The notes under the pieces: generated by a model
Database searches by the model: none
Seen by the model: only the letters and a program-made list of their open reading frames with translations
What the model was told of the DNA's origin: nothing
Source: JBBATK01 sp046052705
GTDB taxonomy: Bacteria > Bacteroidota > Ignavibacteria > Kapaibacteriales > NICIL-2
Reading direction: 5' to 3'
Length of the DNA stretch: 19,129 nt
NCBI GenBank assembly: GCA_046052705.1
Contig: JBJOLU010000059.1
Span: 1-19,129, forward strand
Position numbers and translations under genes: made by a program
Shown: one piece after another, positions 1-7,314 of the stretch
How positions within the stretch are numbered: position 1 is the stretch's first letter
Layout: every line of letters starts with the position of its first letter

Positions 1-216
1 CGTGGCATCAAGGTATGGCCGGATGGTTTCGAAGAGACCTTCTGCACCGACCACTGGCGTTGCCGTTTCATAGCTCCGGAAGGCGCGTCGCTTTCGCCGC
101 GCACACCGGTGGAACTTATGACAGCAGTGATGGATGCGGGATTCGACGTCATCAAGTCCGAGAACCTGTACAGCTTCGACGGCAAGAAAGCTTTCTCGCT
201 TGGCCAAGGGCAGTAG
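1..216 (+). CDS. icd: Isocitrate dehydrogenase, C-terminal end (partial)
   Basis: Only the last 71 codons are present; the gene enters from the left edge in frame 1 and stops at TAG 214-216. The fragment begins RGIKVWPDG and contains TDHWRCRF, which I recognise from the extra C-terminal region of Thermus/Bacteroidota-type NADP-dependent isocitrate dehydrogenases. This TCA-cycle enzyme oxidises isocitrate to 2-oxoglutarate in the cytoplasm. The catalytic core lies outside the window, so the call rests on this tail alone. A terminator-like hairpin follows about 95 bases downstream, so it is probably the last gene of its transcript. Another dehydrogenase sharing this tail cannot be excluded. Confidence 0.7.
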   Translation, partial: RGIKVWPDGFEETFCTDHWRCRFIAPEGASLSPRTPVELMTAVMDAGFDVIKSENLYSFDGKKAFSLGQGQ

Positions 217-251
217 AACATGCTCCTTGCTCGCGGCAATGCTGCGGGCTG

Positions 252-272
252 CTCACCACTCACCACACACCA
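252..272. repeat. Short tandem repeat, period 7
   Basis: Three consecutive 7-base units, CTCACCA twice and then CACACCA, sit in the 250-base gap after the isocitrate dehydrogenase gene. It is short and could be chance alone, but it matches the habit of other gaps in this window of carrying short degenerate arrays. Confidence 0.45.
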
Positions 273-309
273 CACAAGCGAACAGGTACAACACCTTCGT
301 ACAGCAATT

Positions 310-345
310 CCAACGGCGCATCATGTATGCGCCGTTGGTGTTTTG
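310..345 (+). terminator. Rho-independent terminator after icd
   Basis: A perfect 12-bp stem (CCAACGGCGCAT with ATGCGCCGTTGG) encloses a 5-base loop at 322-326 and is followed by TGTTTTG. The T-run is short, so termination may be partial. It lies 94 bases past the icd stop and 120 bases before the acyltransferase start, a position that suits separation of the two. Confidence 0.7.
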
Positions 346-467
346 TGGCCACCGCCAAGATTGTTAGCCCGATGCATCACGCGGCATTTACGCCTTCCAC
401 GTGTTAAACGAGCACTGTTGTGTATGTTCACAGCACTTGATTAGCAATGCTCTACACGCGTTGATCC

Positions 468-1105
468 ATGGAAAAAATTGTTGTGATTGGTGCCGGCGGA
501 TTCAGCCGAGAAGTGCTCTGGTTGCTTCGCGATATCAACAACCACGCGCCCGCGTGGGACGTAGTAGGCATGCTGGACGATTATGCCGATGCATCGCAGA
601 ACGATGGCGTACCTCTGCTTGGCAAAGTGCAGCGCTTTGCGGAGTTTGACGACTGCCGTTTTGTGATTGCCTTTGGCAGCCCCGAATCTAAAGCGAGTGT
701 TGTGCGCGAACATCTTGCGCAGCTTGATCCGGCTCGGTTTGCAACTCTCATACACCCCACTGCCATTGTGGCAGATAGCACCGTGATCGGCCCGGGCGGT
801 ATAGTCTGCGCATATAACGTGATCTCAGTTCAAACCCAACTTGGGGCGTACGTTACATTGAATCTTAGTTGCACTATTGGTCACGACTCCGTACTTGTGA
901 TTTCTGCTCGGTTATGCCCGGCTGTAACATCTCGGGTAATGAGAGGATTGGGCGTTCTGTATATGTAGGAACCGGCGCAAAGTTTATTCACCAAGTGGAC
1001 GTAGGAGATGAGAGTACTGTTGGTGCCGGCGCAGTTGTGATTAGGAATGTAGATGCAAAACAAACAGTTGTGGGAAATCCGGCCCGAGCTATTGTTCGGA
1101 AGTAG
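468..1105 (+). pseudogene. NeuD/PglD-type sugar O-acyltransferase, frameshifted
   Basis: The first 143 codons from ATG 468 encode a Rossmann-like N-terminus (VVIGAGGFSREV) and then hexapeptide-repeat left-handed beta-helix sequence up to GHDSVL. The frame then breaks. Reading resumes one frame over as DFCSVMPGCNISGN and continues to VVGNPARAIVRK and TAG 1103-1105. Restoring one G near 897 (CTT GGT GAT instead of CTT GTG AT) would give an intact protein of about 212 residues, the normal family length. The His near residue 139 (GHD) matches the expected catalytic base. Members transfer acetyl groups to sialic acid or bacillosamine-type amino sugars for surface glycans. No glycan locus is adjacent. 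It is either a decayed gene or a sequencing/assembly indel; as written the product would be truncated. Confidence 0.85.
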
Positions 1106-1136
1106 TTCCTATACCGTGCATCTGAATATTGAATAG

Positions 1137-1298
1137 TGCCACAAGATATTCGCTCTCACGAGCAACGGCCCCCTGTTTGCCGCCATGGGCGAAGGCATCG
1201 ACCGCGTGGTTCCATTAGGACGAGCGCTGGAATTCAACTACGTGTGGGACGGCTACAACTTGCTCGACGAGTTGAGCAAGAAGGTACAAGTGCATTGA
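1137..1298 (+). pseudogene. Unrecognised coding remnant (about 53 codons)
   Basis: An open frame runs from just after TAG 1134-1136 to TGA 1296-1298 and reads like the C-terminus of a real protein, with GIDRVVPLGRALEF and VWDGYNLLDEL. It has only an internal ATG at 1185 and no ribosome site that I can see. It begins about 30 bases after the broken acyltransferase and in a different frame from its end. I do not recognise the family. The well-behaved codons and protein-like composition suggest the tail of a lost gene rather than noise, but a short functional peptide starting at 1185 (37 residues) is possible. Confidence 0.35.
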
Positions 1299-1449
1299 TA
1301 GCGTATTGGTGTTGTATTGATGAGTAAAGAACGTCTAAAACACAAACAACCACCAAACCCGCTCGCAGTAGAATCATTCACGGAACAGCCGGCAATAACC
1401 GCTGCACGGCAGATGTATAGGGGTTCCACAAGCGGCTGTATTCAAAAGC

Positions 1450-1483
1450 AAAAAGCCATAGCATTGTGTGCTATGGCTTTTTT
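1450..1483. terminator. Bidirectional terminator hairpin
   Basis: A 13-bp perfect stem, AAAAGCCATAGCA with TGCTATGGCTTTT, encloses a 5-base loop (1464-1468). A-runs on the left and T-runs on the right let it work on either strand. It lies 48 bases beyond the stop of the minus-strand LamG lipoprotein gene and also closes the plus-strand remnant region. The rest of the 1106-1530 gap holds only the remnant ORF described separately. Confidence 0.8.
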
Positions 1484-1530
1484 GTTCACTGTCAAAATCA
1501 AGATTGCACCGCAAAAAGCAACCAAGTGAT

Positions 1531-2289
1531 TTAACGGTTTTCCGCGTACAACTTCGAAACATCGGAGGCGTTGATGGCACGGTAATACACGCGTACATCA
1601 TCAATGTTTCCTTTAAAAGGTCGCGTAGAATTACGCTCAAGACCGATGCGAATAGGAGCAATATTATCCACGTTCTGAGCAAGCTCAGAGTGATTTTCCT
1701 CAAGTACAAGACTCCCGTCGATGTAATACCGCAACATTTGTGTGGTGCGCTCGAATACCGCCACTACATGGTGCCAGCGGCCATCATCAAGCGCTTGTTT
1801 TTCATACGTGACATCGCTGAATGAACCTTTGGATCCGAACTGCGTATTGAACTTATTGCCTTCGCGAATAGTGAGTTGCCATCCAAGCATACCGCCACTG
1901 CTTTCATTTTGCGCCTTGCATACAATTCCGGCATATTCATCTTGAATATATCGTGTTGCTTCCGGTGAATTAAAAAGGCGAATCCATGCTGACACGGAAA
2001 CGTTCTTTGCTACAGGCAAGGCTAATACAGGAACGTGATCCACTTGTACAAAGGAAGTGGTTGTGCCATCTACAGACAGAGACTGCAAAGCGGGAGTGGA
2101 ACGGCCATCGCCATAACTCACTCTGCCGGGTACGGCCGAGTGATGATAATCGCTATAGTCTTGAACAGAGTTATTCATCTTCATCCATAGCATCATGTCG
2201 GATGATGTGTCCGGAGTGGGATTAGTGGTGTAAAAGCACCCGGTGGTAAAAAGAAGGCAGCATGTGCCTAAAGCGACGAGGATTTTCAT
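1531..2289 (-). CDS. LamG/jellyroll-domain lipoprotein
   Basis: A 252-residue protein. The N-terminus has a Lys, a hydrophobic stretch and a lipobox-like TTGC with Cys18, so it is probably a lipoprotein exported by Sec and anchored in a membrane. The -3 residue is Thr rather than the usual Leu, which weakens the lipid call slightly. Residues about 31-245 look like a concanavalin/LamG-like jellyroll: an early LWMKMNNSVQDYS segment, a central VSAWIRL strand, the family hallmark WHHVVAVFE at 172-180, YIDG at 189-192, and GNIDDVRVYYRA near the end. Such domains bind carbohydrate or protein ligands at the cell surface; no catalytic residues are evident. The start has a strong ribosome site (AGAGGTGA, 5-6 bases upstream). 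It appears monocistronic, with its own promoter-like sequence and a terminator downstream. Confidence 0.85.
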   Translation of the reverse strand: MKILVALGTCCLLFTTGCFYTTNPTPDTSSDMMLWMKMNNSVQDYSDYHHSAVPGRVSYGDGRSTPALQSLSVDGTTTSFVQVDHVPVLALPVAKNVSVSAWIRLFNSPEATRYIQDEYAGIVCKAQNESSGGMLGWQLTIREGNKFNTQFGSKGSFSDVTYEKQALDDGRWHHVVAVFERTTQMLRYYIDGSLVLEENHSELAQNVDNIAPIRIGLERNSTRPFKGNIDDVRVYYRAINASDVSKLYAENR

Positions 2290-2355
2290 GAATCACCTCT
2301 TGGGATGGTTGAAAGGTCCCGAGAAGTTAGGTCGCGTGAGTTTGAAAAAAAAATA

Positions 2356-2385
2356 ATTATACAACACCGGAGTAAAACGCTGTAA
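2356..2385 (-). promoter_or_regulatory. Candidate promoter for the LamG lipoprotein
   Basis: On the minus strand there is a consensus TATAAT at 2361-2356, with TTACAG at 2385-2380 and an 18-base spacer. It sits about 65 bases before the start codon in an A/T-rich stretch (2340-2390). The -35 match is poor, and the group may use a different primary-sigma consensus, so this is tentative. Confidence 0.4.
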
Positions 2386-2460
2386 TTAAAGAAGAAATCC
2401 ACTCTTTGAGTATAAGCCGGCACGAGTGCGCGGCGATTTAGCCGGTGCGTGGTACAAACC

Positions 2461-3423
2461 TTAACTCATCATCACCACCCACTCGTAGAGCGGCATGCCT
2501 ACGGTGATGTTCATGGGGAAGGTCACCCCAAGCGCCATGGGTATATATAAGCCCGGGTCTGCTTTGGGCACCGCGAGTCTCATTGCTGCAGGTACCGCGA
2601 TATACGAGGCGCTTGCGGCCAGCACGGCGAACATGAATCTATTTCCCGGATTCCCGGTGATGATGTGGCTGAGCGCCGCAACCGCCGCACCGTTGATCAG
2701 TGGAAAGGCTACGCCCACAAGAACGGCAATCCACCCGTGTGAACGAAACGAAGAAAGTCTGTTTCCGGTCGTCAGTCCCATTTCTAACAAGAAGATTGCC
2801 AGAAATCCTTTGAAAATATCCGTCGTAAATGGCTTGATGCCTGCCGCAGCGCGCTCGTCCGAGATTAAACCAATAACCAAGCTTCCCATAATCATCAAAA
2901 CGCTACCGTTGGTAAGGGCGTGGTGCAACACATCACGTAGCTTTACTGCGGCCCTGCTCTCTTCGTCGAAAAGCATCACCAGCGTTACCCCCACAATGAT
3001 TGCGGGAGCTTCCATGATTGCCATCACAGCCACCATATGACCGCTGAAGCTTAGGCCTTGCGCCTCGAGATAGGTTGATGCCGCCACAAAAGTGACTGCG
3101 CTTACAGAGCCATACGCTGCGGCAAGCGCAGCGGCATCGGGCACGCTGAACAGTTTGCGAAGTACAAAAAAACCGTAGGCGGGAATCAGCGATGCAATGA
3201 TCAGGCCCGCAACACACGACCACAAAATCTCCGGCGTGAAGGTGCTATGCGCAAGCTCCACGCCACCTTTGAAACCGATGGAGAAGAGCAAATACAGACT
3301 AATGAACTTTGCCGACGCGGCGGGAATTTCCAGATCGCTTTTCACCCGCACGGCTACAATACCGAGCAGAAAAAACAGCAGTGTGGGGTTCGTAAGGTTG
3401 GAAACAAGTAGTCCCAAATCCAT
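2461..3423 (-). CDS. sbtA: SbtA-type sodium-dependent bicarbonate permease
   Basis: A 320-residue, highly hydrophobic protein with about ten membrane segments, of the DUF897/SbtA family. Recognisable signatures are SIGFKGGVEL (residues 48-57) and AYGSVSAVTFVAAS (103-116), near-identical to substrate-site segments of cyanobacterial SbtA. The second half repeats the fold after a shorter cytoplasmic loop around residues 150-160 (DEESRAAVKLRD). Family members import bicarbonate with sodium. The start at 3423 is chosen because AAGGGAGG stands 6 bases before it; an upstream in-frame start at 3498 would add a charged leader through the hairpin region. No PII-like SbtB regulator is next to it, unlike many cyanobacterial loci. 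Bicarbonate as the substrate in this heterotroph-looking genome is inferred from family only. Confidence 0.88.
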   Translation of the reverse strand: MDLGLLVSNLTNPTLLFFLLGIVAVRVKSDLEIPAASAKFISLYLLFSIGFKGGVELAHSTFTPEILWSCVAGLIIASLIPAYGFFVLRKLFSVPDAAALAAAYGSVSAVTFVAASTYLEAQGLSFSGHMVAVMAIMEAPAIIVGVTLVMLFDEESRAAVKLRDVLHHALTNGSVLMIMGSLVIGLISDERAAAGIKPFTTDIFKGFLAIFLLEMGLTTGNRLSSFRSHGWIAVLVGVAFPLINGAAVAALSHIITGNPGNRFMFAVLAASASYIAVPAAMRLAVPKADPGLYIPMALGVTFPMNITVGMPLYEWVVMMS

Positions 3424-3490
3424 GATGCCTCCCTTGATGATGGGGCAAAGGTAGGGGAAAAAGCGACCGAAGCGATGAGCAATAAACAGA

Positions 3491-3517
3491 AAAGCCATGG
3501 CACAGTGCCATGGCTTT
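3491..3517 (-). terminator. Terminator hairpin after tRNA-Leu
   Basis: A 12-bp perfect stem (AAAGCCATGGCA with TGCCATGGCTTT) has a 3-base loop and is followed on the minus strand by TTTTCTGTTTATT. It lies 63 bases past the tRNA 3' end and 68 bases before the permease start, so it probably ends the tRNA transcript. It shares the GCCAT core of the hairpin at 1450-1483. Confidence 0.7.
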
Positions 3518-3579
3518 CATAACAATACTAGAGATTTATCTGACCACATCTACGGCTAAATCTCCAACTATATCTCCAG

Positions 3580-3660
3580 TGCGGAAGACGGGACTTGAAC
3601 CCGTACGCCTCGCGGCGCCACCCCCTCAAGATGGTGCGTCTGCCATTTCGCCACTTCCGC
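3580..3660 (-). tRNA. tRNA-Leu (anticodon GAG)
   Basis: The minus strand folds as a class II tRNA. The acceptor stem is GCGGAAG with CTTCCGC, with discriminator A at 3580. The anticodon stem CCATC with GGTGG encloses loop TTGAGGG, giving anticodon GAG, which reads CUC and CUU leucine codons. A long variable arm has stem CGCC with GGCG, and the T arm ACGGG-TTCAAGT-CCCGT precedes the acceptor 3' half. The 3' CCA is not encoded, since the bases after the discriminator are CTGG, so it must be added by CCA-adding enzyme. Confidence 0.95.
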
Positions 3661-3842
3661 AGTACACGTTCGCTTGGATTGCTTGTTTCACTCACAACAC
3701 GACCTGCTATAGCCGGCCGCCGCAAACGGGACTGCAAAAATACTCCTCGCGCGACCTCAATGCCAAACACTATTTGCCGCCCGCTTACAACCCACGCACG
3801 CTCATAGCTCGAACTGCCGGCTCACGTCGCCAACTCCTACTA

Positions 3843-3870
3843 CCAACTCACACTGCCAACTCACACTGCC
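3843..3870. repeat. Tandem repeat, 13 bases x 2
   Basis: Two perfect copies of CCAACTCACACTG in tandem, followed by CC, lie in the 271-base gap between tRNA-Leu and the permease. More degenerate related words (AACTGCCGGCTCAC, CCAACTCCTACTA) precede it from about 3810. Nothing else was identified in this gap. Confidence 0.7.
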
Positions 3871-3931
3871 GGAAACCGGCACTTTGCTCGAACCGGTTTG
3901 CGCTGCGCTGCCGCATGATCTATCTTCGTCC

Positions 3932-4792
3932 ATGAAATCAGCCCCATCACACTCAACGGCCGTTGTTCTGCTTATCGTGACCGCTCTTTTGTGGTCGATA
4001 GGCGGCGTGCTTATCAAATCGGTGCAGTGGCATCCGCTGGCTATAGCGGGCGGTCGCGCGGCTTGCGCGGCACTAGTGATGTTGTTCTCGATTGTTGTGC
4101 TCGAGAAGCGCCGGCCGCATTTTCATTTCTCGTCTGCCCAAGTGGGCGGCGCATTGTGTTACGCGGCCACGGTGTCGCTGTACGTATCGGCAAACAAACT
4201 CACCACCAATGCCAACGCTATAGTGCTGCAGTACACTGCGCCAATCTATATCGTGCTTTTCGGCGCGTGGTTTCTTAACGAGCACGTTCAAAAGCGCGAC
4301 GTTATCGCCACCGCGGTGGTGCTTGCAGGCATGACACTTTTCTTTGTGGACAAACTCACAGCAGACAACACACTCGGCATTGTGCTGGCCGTGCTAAGTG
4401 GCGTTAGCATGGGATGGATGGTGCTCTTCTTACGCAGGCAAAAAGACACCTCGTCCATAGAGTCTATGCTGCTCGGCAACATCCTTACTCTGCTCATAGG
4501 TTTACCTTTTATGTTTTCCTCACCCATGCCGGACACACAGGGGCTCAGTTTTATTGCTCTGCTTGGTGTGGTGCAAATAGGTATTCCCTATGTGCTGTAT
4601 GCGCATGCGCTCAAAAGCGCAACGGCAATGGAGGGCGTGGTACTTACTATGCTCGAGCCCATTTTGTCACCGGTGTGGGTGATGATCGTACTGCAGGAAA
4701 CGCCGGGCCCTTGGGCATTGATTGGCGGTGTGATTGTGCTCGTGGCCGTTACCGTGCGCGCTGTGCTGGCGGCGCGAAGCACAGCAGCGTAA
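3932..4792 (+). CDS. EamA/DMT-family transporter (RhaT/YdcZ-like permease)
   Basis: A 286-residue inner-membrane protein with ten predicted helices arranged as two EamA repeats. The first half contains LLWSIGGVLIKS and ends in a segment typical of the family (IVLQYTAPIYIVLFGAWFLNE); the second repeat ends with VVLTMLEPILSPVWVMIVLQE, the matching paralogous motif. DMT permeases export or import small metabolites such as amino acids, purines or sugars; the sequence does not show the substrate. I place the start at ATG 3932 because the extension to TTG 3884 adds a polar leader without family resemblance. No strong ribosome site is visible at either start. Its stop lies 29 bases from the stop of the convergent mutase gene, with only a weak hairpin between them. 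Confidence 0.88.
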   Translation: MKSAPSHSTAVVLLIVTALLWSIGGVLIKSVQWHPLAIAGGRAACAALVMLFSIVVLEKRRPHFHFSSAQVGGALCYAATVSLYVSANKLTTNANAIVLQYTAPIYIVLFGAWFLNEHVQKRDVIATAVVLAGMTLFFVDKLTADNTLGIVLAVLSGVSMGWMVLFLRRQKDTSSIESMLLGNILTLLIGLPFMFSSPMPDTQGLSFIALLGVVQIGIPYVLYAHALKSATAMEGVVLTMLEPILSPVWVMIVLQETPGPWALIGGVIVLVAVTVRAVLAARSTAA

Positions 4793-4821
4793 TCGAGAGC
4801 TTTGTAACCCGCACACAGCTC

Positions 4822-6813
4822 TTACATACTGCGGCGATATTGCCCGCCCACTTGATACAAGGCCGCGGAGAGCTGGCCAAGGCTGCACACTTTGGATGCT
4901 TCCATCAGCGCCTCGAAGATATTTCCGTTGGCTACCGCTACGCGCTTCACCATGCGCAGTGCTTCGGCTGAGCGCTCGGAATTTCGCTGTTGAAAGGCGC
5001 GTACGTTTCTGATCTGACGATCTTTTTCTTCGGTGGTAGAGCGAATCACCTCTGCAGGAATAATAGTCTTGGAGCCGTCTTTGCTCAAGAAGGTATTCAC
5101 ACCGATGATAGGATACTCGCCACTGTGTTTCTGCATTTCGTAGTACAATGATTCTTCCTGAATCTTGTTTCGCTGATACATCATCTCCATGGCGCCAAGC
5201 ACACCGCCACGCTCGCTGATGCGATGAAACTCGGCATATACTGCCTCTTCCACAAGGTCGGTAAGTTCTTCGGTAATGAACGAGCCCTGCATGGGGTTCT
5301 CGTTCTTGGCCAGGCCAAGCTCTTTGTTGATGATAAGCTGAATGGCCACGGCACGGCGCACGGACTCCTCCGTAGGAGTGGTAATGGCTTCGTCGTATGC
5401 ATTGGTGTGCAGCGAGTTGCAATTATCGTAAATGGCGTACAACGCTTGCAGTGTGGTGCGAATGTCGTTGAAGTCGATCTCTTGAGCGTGCAGCGAACGG
5501 CCCGATGTTTGAATATGATACTTCAACATTTGCGAGCGCTCGTTTGCGCCGTACTTGAGCTTCATGGCTTTTGCCCAAATGCGTCGTGCCACGCGTCCGA
5601 TCACCGCATACTCGGGGTCGATACCATTGCTGAAGAAGAAGGAAAGATTGGGAGCAAAGTCGTCGATATTCATACCGCGCGACAGATAATACTCCACATA
5701 GGTAAAGCCGTTCGAGAGCGTGAGCGCAAGCTGTGTGATGGGGTTCGCGCCGGCTTCGGCAATGTGATATCCGCTGATGGATACCGAGTAGAAGTTGCGT
5801 ACCTTTTGATCGATGAAATACTGCTGCACATCGCCCATCATGCGCAGGGCAAACTCCGTAGAAAAGATACACGTGTTTTGCGCCTGATCTTCTTTGAGAA
5901 TATCAGCCTGCACGGTGCCGCGTACGCTTTGCAATGCACGGGCCTTGCATTCGGCATACACTTCGGCAGGCAATACTTCATCGCCGCTGCAGCCCAAGAG
6001 CATGAGGCCCAAACCGGTATTTCCTTCGGGTAATTCCTCGCCGGAGGCGGCGCCGTAAAACGGAGCAGGCAAGCCATGCGCGGCGTACATGGCCGTGATC
6101 TTTTCGCGAACGGAGTCTTCCATGCCGTGCTCTCGAATGTACTTCTCGCATTCTTGGTCGATGGCTGCGTTCATGAAGAATGCAAGTATCATGGGCGCCG
6201 GACCATTGATAGTCATCGATACCGATGTGGAAGGTGCGCTTAAATCGAAGCCCGAATACAGTTTCTTTGCGTCGTCTACGGTGGCGATGCTAACGCCCGA
6301 GTTACCCACTTTACCATAAATGTCCGGGCGCTCTGCAGGGTCTTCGCCGTATAGTGTAACGGAATCGAAGGCAGTAGATAAGCGGGCTGCGGGCATGCCA
6401 TGGCTAAGGTAATGGAAGCGCTTGTTCGTGCGCTCCGGTGCGCCTTCGCCGGCAAACATGCGCGTGGGATCTTCGTTTGCTCGCTTAAATGGATACACGC
6501 CGGCTGTGTAGGGGAATTCGCCGGGAAAGTTCTCCTGCATGGACCAGCGAACAATCTCGCCCCAATCCTCGAACTTGGGAACAGCGATTTTCGGGATGCG
6601 GCTCTGCGAGAGTGACTCAACAAAGTTTTGCACCTTGATGGTCTTGGAGCGAACAGTGTAGGAAAATTCCTCGCCCTGATAGTTCTCCTTTTTGGACTGC
6701 CATTCCTCCAGAATGCGCCGTACTTCGGGGCGCAAATGTTCCACCAGCTCATTATACCGCGATTGTAGAGCCTCTATAGCTACTGCTGTGTGTTCGGATG
6801 TGCTGTTCTGCAT
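4822..6813 (-). CDS. Acyl-CoA mutase large subunit, IcmF/isobutyryl-CoA type
   Basis: A 663-residue catalytic TIM-barrel of the methylmalonyl-CoA mutase family. It matches the C-terminal mutase part of the fused isobutyryl-CoA mutase IcmF, down to the terminal GGQYRR-M. Visible motifs are TRMFAGEG (117-124), STSVSMTINGPAP (195-207), GTVQADILKE (299-308) and SISGYHIAEAGANP (345-358), where His350 matches the radical-handling His244 of Propionibacterium methylmalonyl-CoA mutase. Phe120 and Gln312 take the places of mutase Tyr89 and Arg207, the pair that distinguishes isobutyryl/butyryl-CoA enzymes from methylmalonyl-CoA enzymes. The B12-binding domain (DxHxxG) and MeaB-like GTPase domain present in IcmF are absent and not in the window, so a separate small subunit must be supplied. 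The start at 6813 gives the family-like N-terminus; a 711-residue version would add unrelated sequence. Confidence 0.9.
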   Translation of the reverse strand: MQNSTSEHTAVAIEALQSRYNELVEHLRPEVRRILEEWQSKKENYQGEEFSYTVRSKTIKVQNFVESLSQSRIPKIAVPKFEDWGEIVRWSMQENFPGEFPYTAGVYPFKRANEDPTRMFAGEGAPERTNKRFHYLSHGMPAARLSTAFDSVTLYGEDPAERPDIYGKVGNSGVSIATVDDAKKLYSGFDLSAPSTSVSMTINGPAPMILAFFMNAAIDQECEKYIREHGMEDSVREKITAMYAAHGLPAPFYGAASGEELPEGNTGLGLMLLGCSGDEVLPAEVYAECKARALQSVRGTVQADILKEDQAQNTCIFSTEFALRMMGDVQQYFIDQKVRNFYSVSISGYHIAEAGANPITQLALTLSNGFTYVEYYLSRGMNIDDFAPNLSFFFSNGIDPEYAVIGRVARRIWAKAMKLKYGANERSQMLKYHIQTSGRSLHAQEIDFNDIRTTLQALYAIYDNCNSLHTNAYDEAITTPTEESVRRAVAIQLIINKELGLAKNENPMQGSFITEELTDLVEEAVYAEFHRISERGGVLGAMEMMYQRNKIQEESLYYEMQKHSGEYPIIGVNTFLSKDGSKTIIPAEVIRSTTEEKDRQIRNVRAFQQRNSERSAEALRMVKRVAVANGNIFEALMEASKVCSLGQLSAALYQVGGQYRRSM

Positions 6814-7114
6814 TGCTAAAGGGTAAAACGTGGAGAAACGGTGTTGATCTGTAGAGCTGTGAAATATGTACGAGTGATGGTTCCTTTCCGTTGGCATCTC
6901 AAACAATGCCGCAGGACTGCGCTCGCATAGGCGGCAAAAATAGGGCAATTCAGGCACAAAGCGGGCCGGTTCCGTAGCGCCTTGAGGCAGCGGTACAATC
7001 GCTCGAGGGGATCAGTGCTTTTTCAATCGCCACGAGGCCAAGCACCCTAGACTCATCACCTGAGCGCATGTTTGTACGGCGCTAAAAATCGTACTTGTGT
7101 CCGAATTCCTACAC

Positions 7115-7141
7115 AATACTCAAAAATTCATTGTGAGTATT
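7115..7141. promoter_or_regulatory. Inverted repeat, possible operator
   Basis: Perfect 8-base arms AATACTCA and TGAGTATT are separated by 11 bases. The spacing of arm centres (19 bases) fits neither a good terminator (no T-run, AT-rich stem) nor a coding need. It lies about 175 bases before the PD40-OmpA start, where a regulator site could act. No known regulator is recognised. Confidence 0.35.
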
Positions 7142-7237
7142 TCTTTCGTGGTGTATTTTGACCAACCATAGTACTCCGCATTACAATAAGCGGTTCACAA
7201 GAGGGAACGTGTTCGGGGATTCAAAGAACACAGCGAA

Positions 7238-7278
7238 GCCGGGAAAAAGCCGGAAAAAACAGGGAAAACAGGTAAAAA
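7238..7278 (+). repeat. A-rich repeated leader before the OmpA gene
   Basis: Four imperfect 9-11 base units of the form G/CxGG(G/T)AAAA(A) lie in tandem (GCCGGGAAAAA, GCCGGAAAAAA, CAGGGAAAA, CAGGTAAAAA), ending 36 bases before the start codon. This is probably in the 5' untranslated leader; purine- and A-rich leaders can help translation by S1 binding, but that is inference. Confidence 0.5.
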
Positions 7279-7314
7279 CGAACTATTTATTTACTTAACG
7301 CAGGTGGTAGGCTT

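Larger units (their letters stand above)
6814..7314. other. 500-base divergent intergenic region
   Basis: This gap separates the minus-strand mutase from the plus-strand PD40-OmpA gene and must hold both promoters. I see no coding sequence. The left half (6820-7080) has no clear structure. The right half has an inverted repeat at 7115-7141 and then an A-rich repeated leader at 7238-7278. I could not pick a convincing promoter: a TATTTTG at about 7153-7159 resembles the Bacteroidota TAnnTTTG box but is one base short. Confidence 0.6.

Noticed and set aside
441..755. 104-codon minus-strand open frame
   Set aside because: Antisense to the acyltransferase gene and without protein-like motifs.
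1468..1824. 118-codon plus-strand open frame
   Set aside because: Runs through a terminator hairpin and antisense to the LamG lipoprotein gene.
4795..4822. Terminator between the DMT permease and the mutase
   Set aside because: Only a 6-bp AGAGCT/AGCTCT stem with a 16-base loop and no T-run; too weak to call.
5224..6033. 269-codon plus-strand open frame
   Set aside because: It lies antisense inside the mutase gene, whose frame carries all the conserved motifs; the antisense frame shows no family resemblance.
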